Positions 14,027 to 15,071 of a stretch of DNA of 15,071 nt are shown one piece after another. The stretch's first letter is position 1. Each line of letters begins with the position of its first letter. The DNA is from CAZYPH01 sp964649095 (GTDB taxonomy: Bacteria; Bdellovibrionota; UBA1018; UBA923), in NCBI GenBank assembly GCA_964649095.1, contig CAZYPH010000051.1, positions 1 through 15,071 on the forward strand. Direction: 5' to 3'. The translations under genes were made by a program, and so were the position numbers. The notes under the pieces are model-generated. The model had not been told where the DNA came from, ran no database searches, and was given only the letters and a program-made list of their open reading frames with translations.

Positions 14027-14821
14027 GTGGAGTTACTTAACATCAGAACAGGCTCCTTTGAGGGGCCACTCGACCTGTTACTGTTTTTAATTCAGAAACA
14101 AGAATTAGACGTTTCGGCCATTAGCATCCATCGTATTACCGATCACTATTTGCAATATGTTGAGATGATGCGTGAGCTCAACTTTGACGTCGCTTCAGAG
14201 TTTTTAGTTATGGCGGCGACGTTGATTCATCTCAAGTCTAAACGCCTCTTACCTAGTCTTGAGGTTGAAACAAAAGATCCTGACAGTATCTTACCGACAT
14301 CCGAAGAAGAGCTAGTACGGCGCCTAAATGAGTATAAAAAGTTACAAGAGGCGGCCCATAAAATGGCCGAGCTCCCCCTTTTAGACCGCGATATTTTTAC
14401 CCGCCCCGGAGTGGTGGCGCCCGAAAAACAAACGATTTGGAAAGAACTCGACCTTTCTGAAATTACATTAAGTTTTCAAGATATACTAAAACGCTCACGT
14501 TCGCGTTCGAAAGTAATTATTCGAGAATCCACCTCGATTCCAGAGCGCATTGCCGAGATCGCAAAAATTCTAAAACTCGGTGAAATGACCGAGTTTGCCT
14601 CACTGTTATCGACCGAACCCGACCGTACGGAAATCATTGTAACATTTATTGCCTTATTAGAATTAGCGCGCTTAAAAAAAATCCGTGTGCTGCAACACGA
14701 AACATATGGTTCTATATATATACAACTTACACAAGAGTTCTCAGAATTAGACCCAAGCCTAGTCACCGGATTTCAATACAACAACCGCAAGACTATAGAG
14801 GAGCTCTCTACCCATGGGTAA
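14027..14821 (+). CDS. scpA: Segregation and condensation protein ScpA (kleisin)
   Basis: ScpA is the kleisin that bridges the SMC heads and, with ScpB, forms the bacterial condensin that organises and separates chromosomes. The N-terminal signature is clear: GSFEGPLDLLLFLIQKQELD, then DHYLQYVEMM and SEFLVMAATLIHLKSKRLLPS. A variable linker (about residues 85-170) leads to the C-terminal winged-helix with TFIALLELARLKKIRVLQ and YGSIYIQL. The length of 264 residues from GTG 14027 (266 from GTG 14021) is normal. The TAA overlaps the next ATG by 8 bp (14814-14821), as expected of translationally coupled scpA-scpB. Confidence 0.96.
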   Translation: MELLNIRTGSFEGPLDLLLFLIQKQELDVSAISIHRITDHYLQYVEMMRELNFDVASEFLVMAATLIHLKSKRLLPSLEVETKDPDSILPTSEEELVRRLNEYKKLQEAAHKMAELPLLDRDIFTRPGVVAPEKQTIWKELDLSEITLSFQDILKRSRSRSKVIIRESTSIPERIAEIAKILKLGEMTEFASLLSTEPDRTEIIVTFIALLELARLKKIRVLQHETYGSIYIQLTQEFSELDPSLVTGFQYNNRKTIEELSTHG

Positions 14822-15071
14822 CAACGAGTTTGACACTCCATTAGAATCGCAAGAATCAGAACAATCTAAGCCCTCACTCTCGAACGAACCCGGATTTGAG
14901 AACGCGGCTCCGTGTGATGCTGAGGCTACTGTTTATAACGAGGCTTCTGCGGACCTTACAGGCGAACCGTCACCGGATCCTTCACCAGATGTCTCGACAG
15001 ATCCGTCACCGGATCTTTCACCAGATGTCTCGACAGATCCGTCACCGGATCTTTCACCAGATGTCTCGACA
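14814..15071 (+). CDS. scpB: Probable ScpB with a long disordered, repetitive N-terminus (partial)
   Basis: The 86 codons seen, from ATG 14814 to the window edge, contain no folded domain. They encode an acidic Ser/Pro/Glu/Asp-rich segment ending in three copies of a 12-residue unit (D-P-S-P-D-L-S-P-D-V-S-T). The scpB call rests on the 8-bp overlap with scpA and the near-universal scpA-scpB order; the winged-helix core of ScpB lies beyond the window. Typical ScpB proteins begin directly with the core, so an N-terminal extension of at least 86 residues is unusual. Confidence 0.7.
   Translation, partial: MGNNEFDTPLESQESEQSKPSLSNEPGFENAAPCDAEATVYNEASADLTGEPSPDPSPDVSTDPSPDLSPDVSTDPSPDLSPDVST
14964..15071 (+). 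repeat. 36-bp in-frame tandem repeat, three copies seen
   Basis: Units at 14964-14999, 15000-15035 and 15036-15071. The last two are identical, and the first differs only in its opening codon and one Pro/Leu codon. The window ends exactly at a unit boundary, so more copies may follow. The 12-codon period keeps the frame. Confidence 0.95.

Overview
The window reads as a compact chromosomal segment of a Gram-negative bacterium. Three predicted Sec-exported proteins, one lipoprotein and one small exported metal-ligand-rich protein support an inner-membrane export system. The gene content (secreted repeat proteins of no known family, a Gly/Val-rich lipoprotein, an M50 protease next to scpA-scpB, a large cytoplasmic coiled-coil protein) would fit the Bdellovibrionota or a relative. 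That placement is inference from style, not a database result. No tRNA, rRNA, CRISPR array or insertion sequence was seen.

Layout. (1) 1-5893, minus strand: a tight operon-like run of a 650-residue coiled-coil protein, pyruvate kinase (pyk) and the first 812 codons of mutS, which runs off the left edge. The coiled-coil gene overlaps pyk by 29 bp, and pyk is 37 bp from mutS. (2) 6045-8920, plus strand: two consecutive genes for exported paralogues built from 11-12 copies of the same ~35-residue motif. Five copies in the second gene are almost identical at DNA level. (3) 8917-9549, minus strand: a toxin-antitoxin pair (Gp49/HigB-like toxin, XRE/HTH_37 antitoxin) with a perfect 20-bp palindrome over its promoter and start. 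(4) 9598-10897, minus strand: an unknown exported protein whose signal-peptide codons are made of a 7-bp tandem repeat. The ATG with the good ribosome binding site is out of frame with the body of the gene by exactly one repeat unit, so this looks like a phase-variable gene caught in the OFF state. (5) 11244-11870: a lipoprotein. (6) 12072-12974: a Xer-like tyrosine recombinase. (7) 12971-13231, minus: a small exported His/Cys-rich protein. (8) 13332-15071, plus: M50 site-2 protease, scpA and the start of a probable scpB with a repetitive disordered N-terminus.

The two ends are core functions: glycolysis, mismatch repair, chromosome condensation and membrane proteolysis. The middle (about 6.0-12 kb) is accessory: exported proteins of no recognised family, repeats in several sizes, a toxin-antitoxin pair, and three hypermutable-looking tracts within 1.2 kb (a heptamer repeat, C8 and C11). 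Several genes have a plausible -10 box only 7-11 bases before the ATG and no Shine-Dalgarno, which suggests leaderless transcripts, whereas others (10897, 13231, 14027) have strong Shine-Dalgarno sequences.
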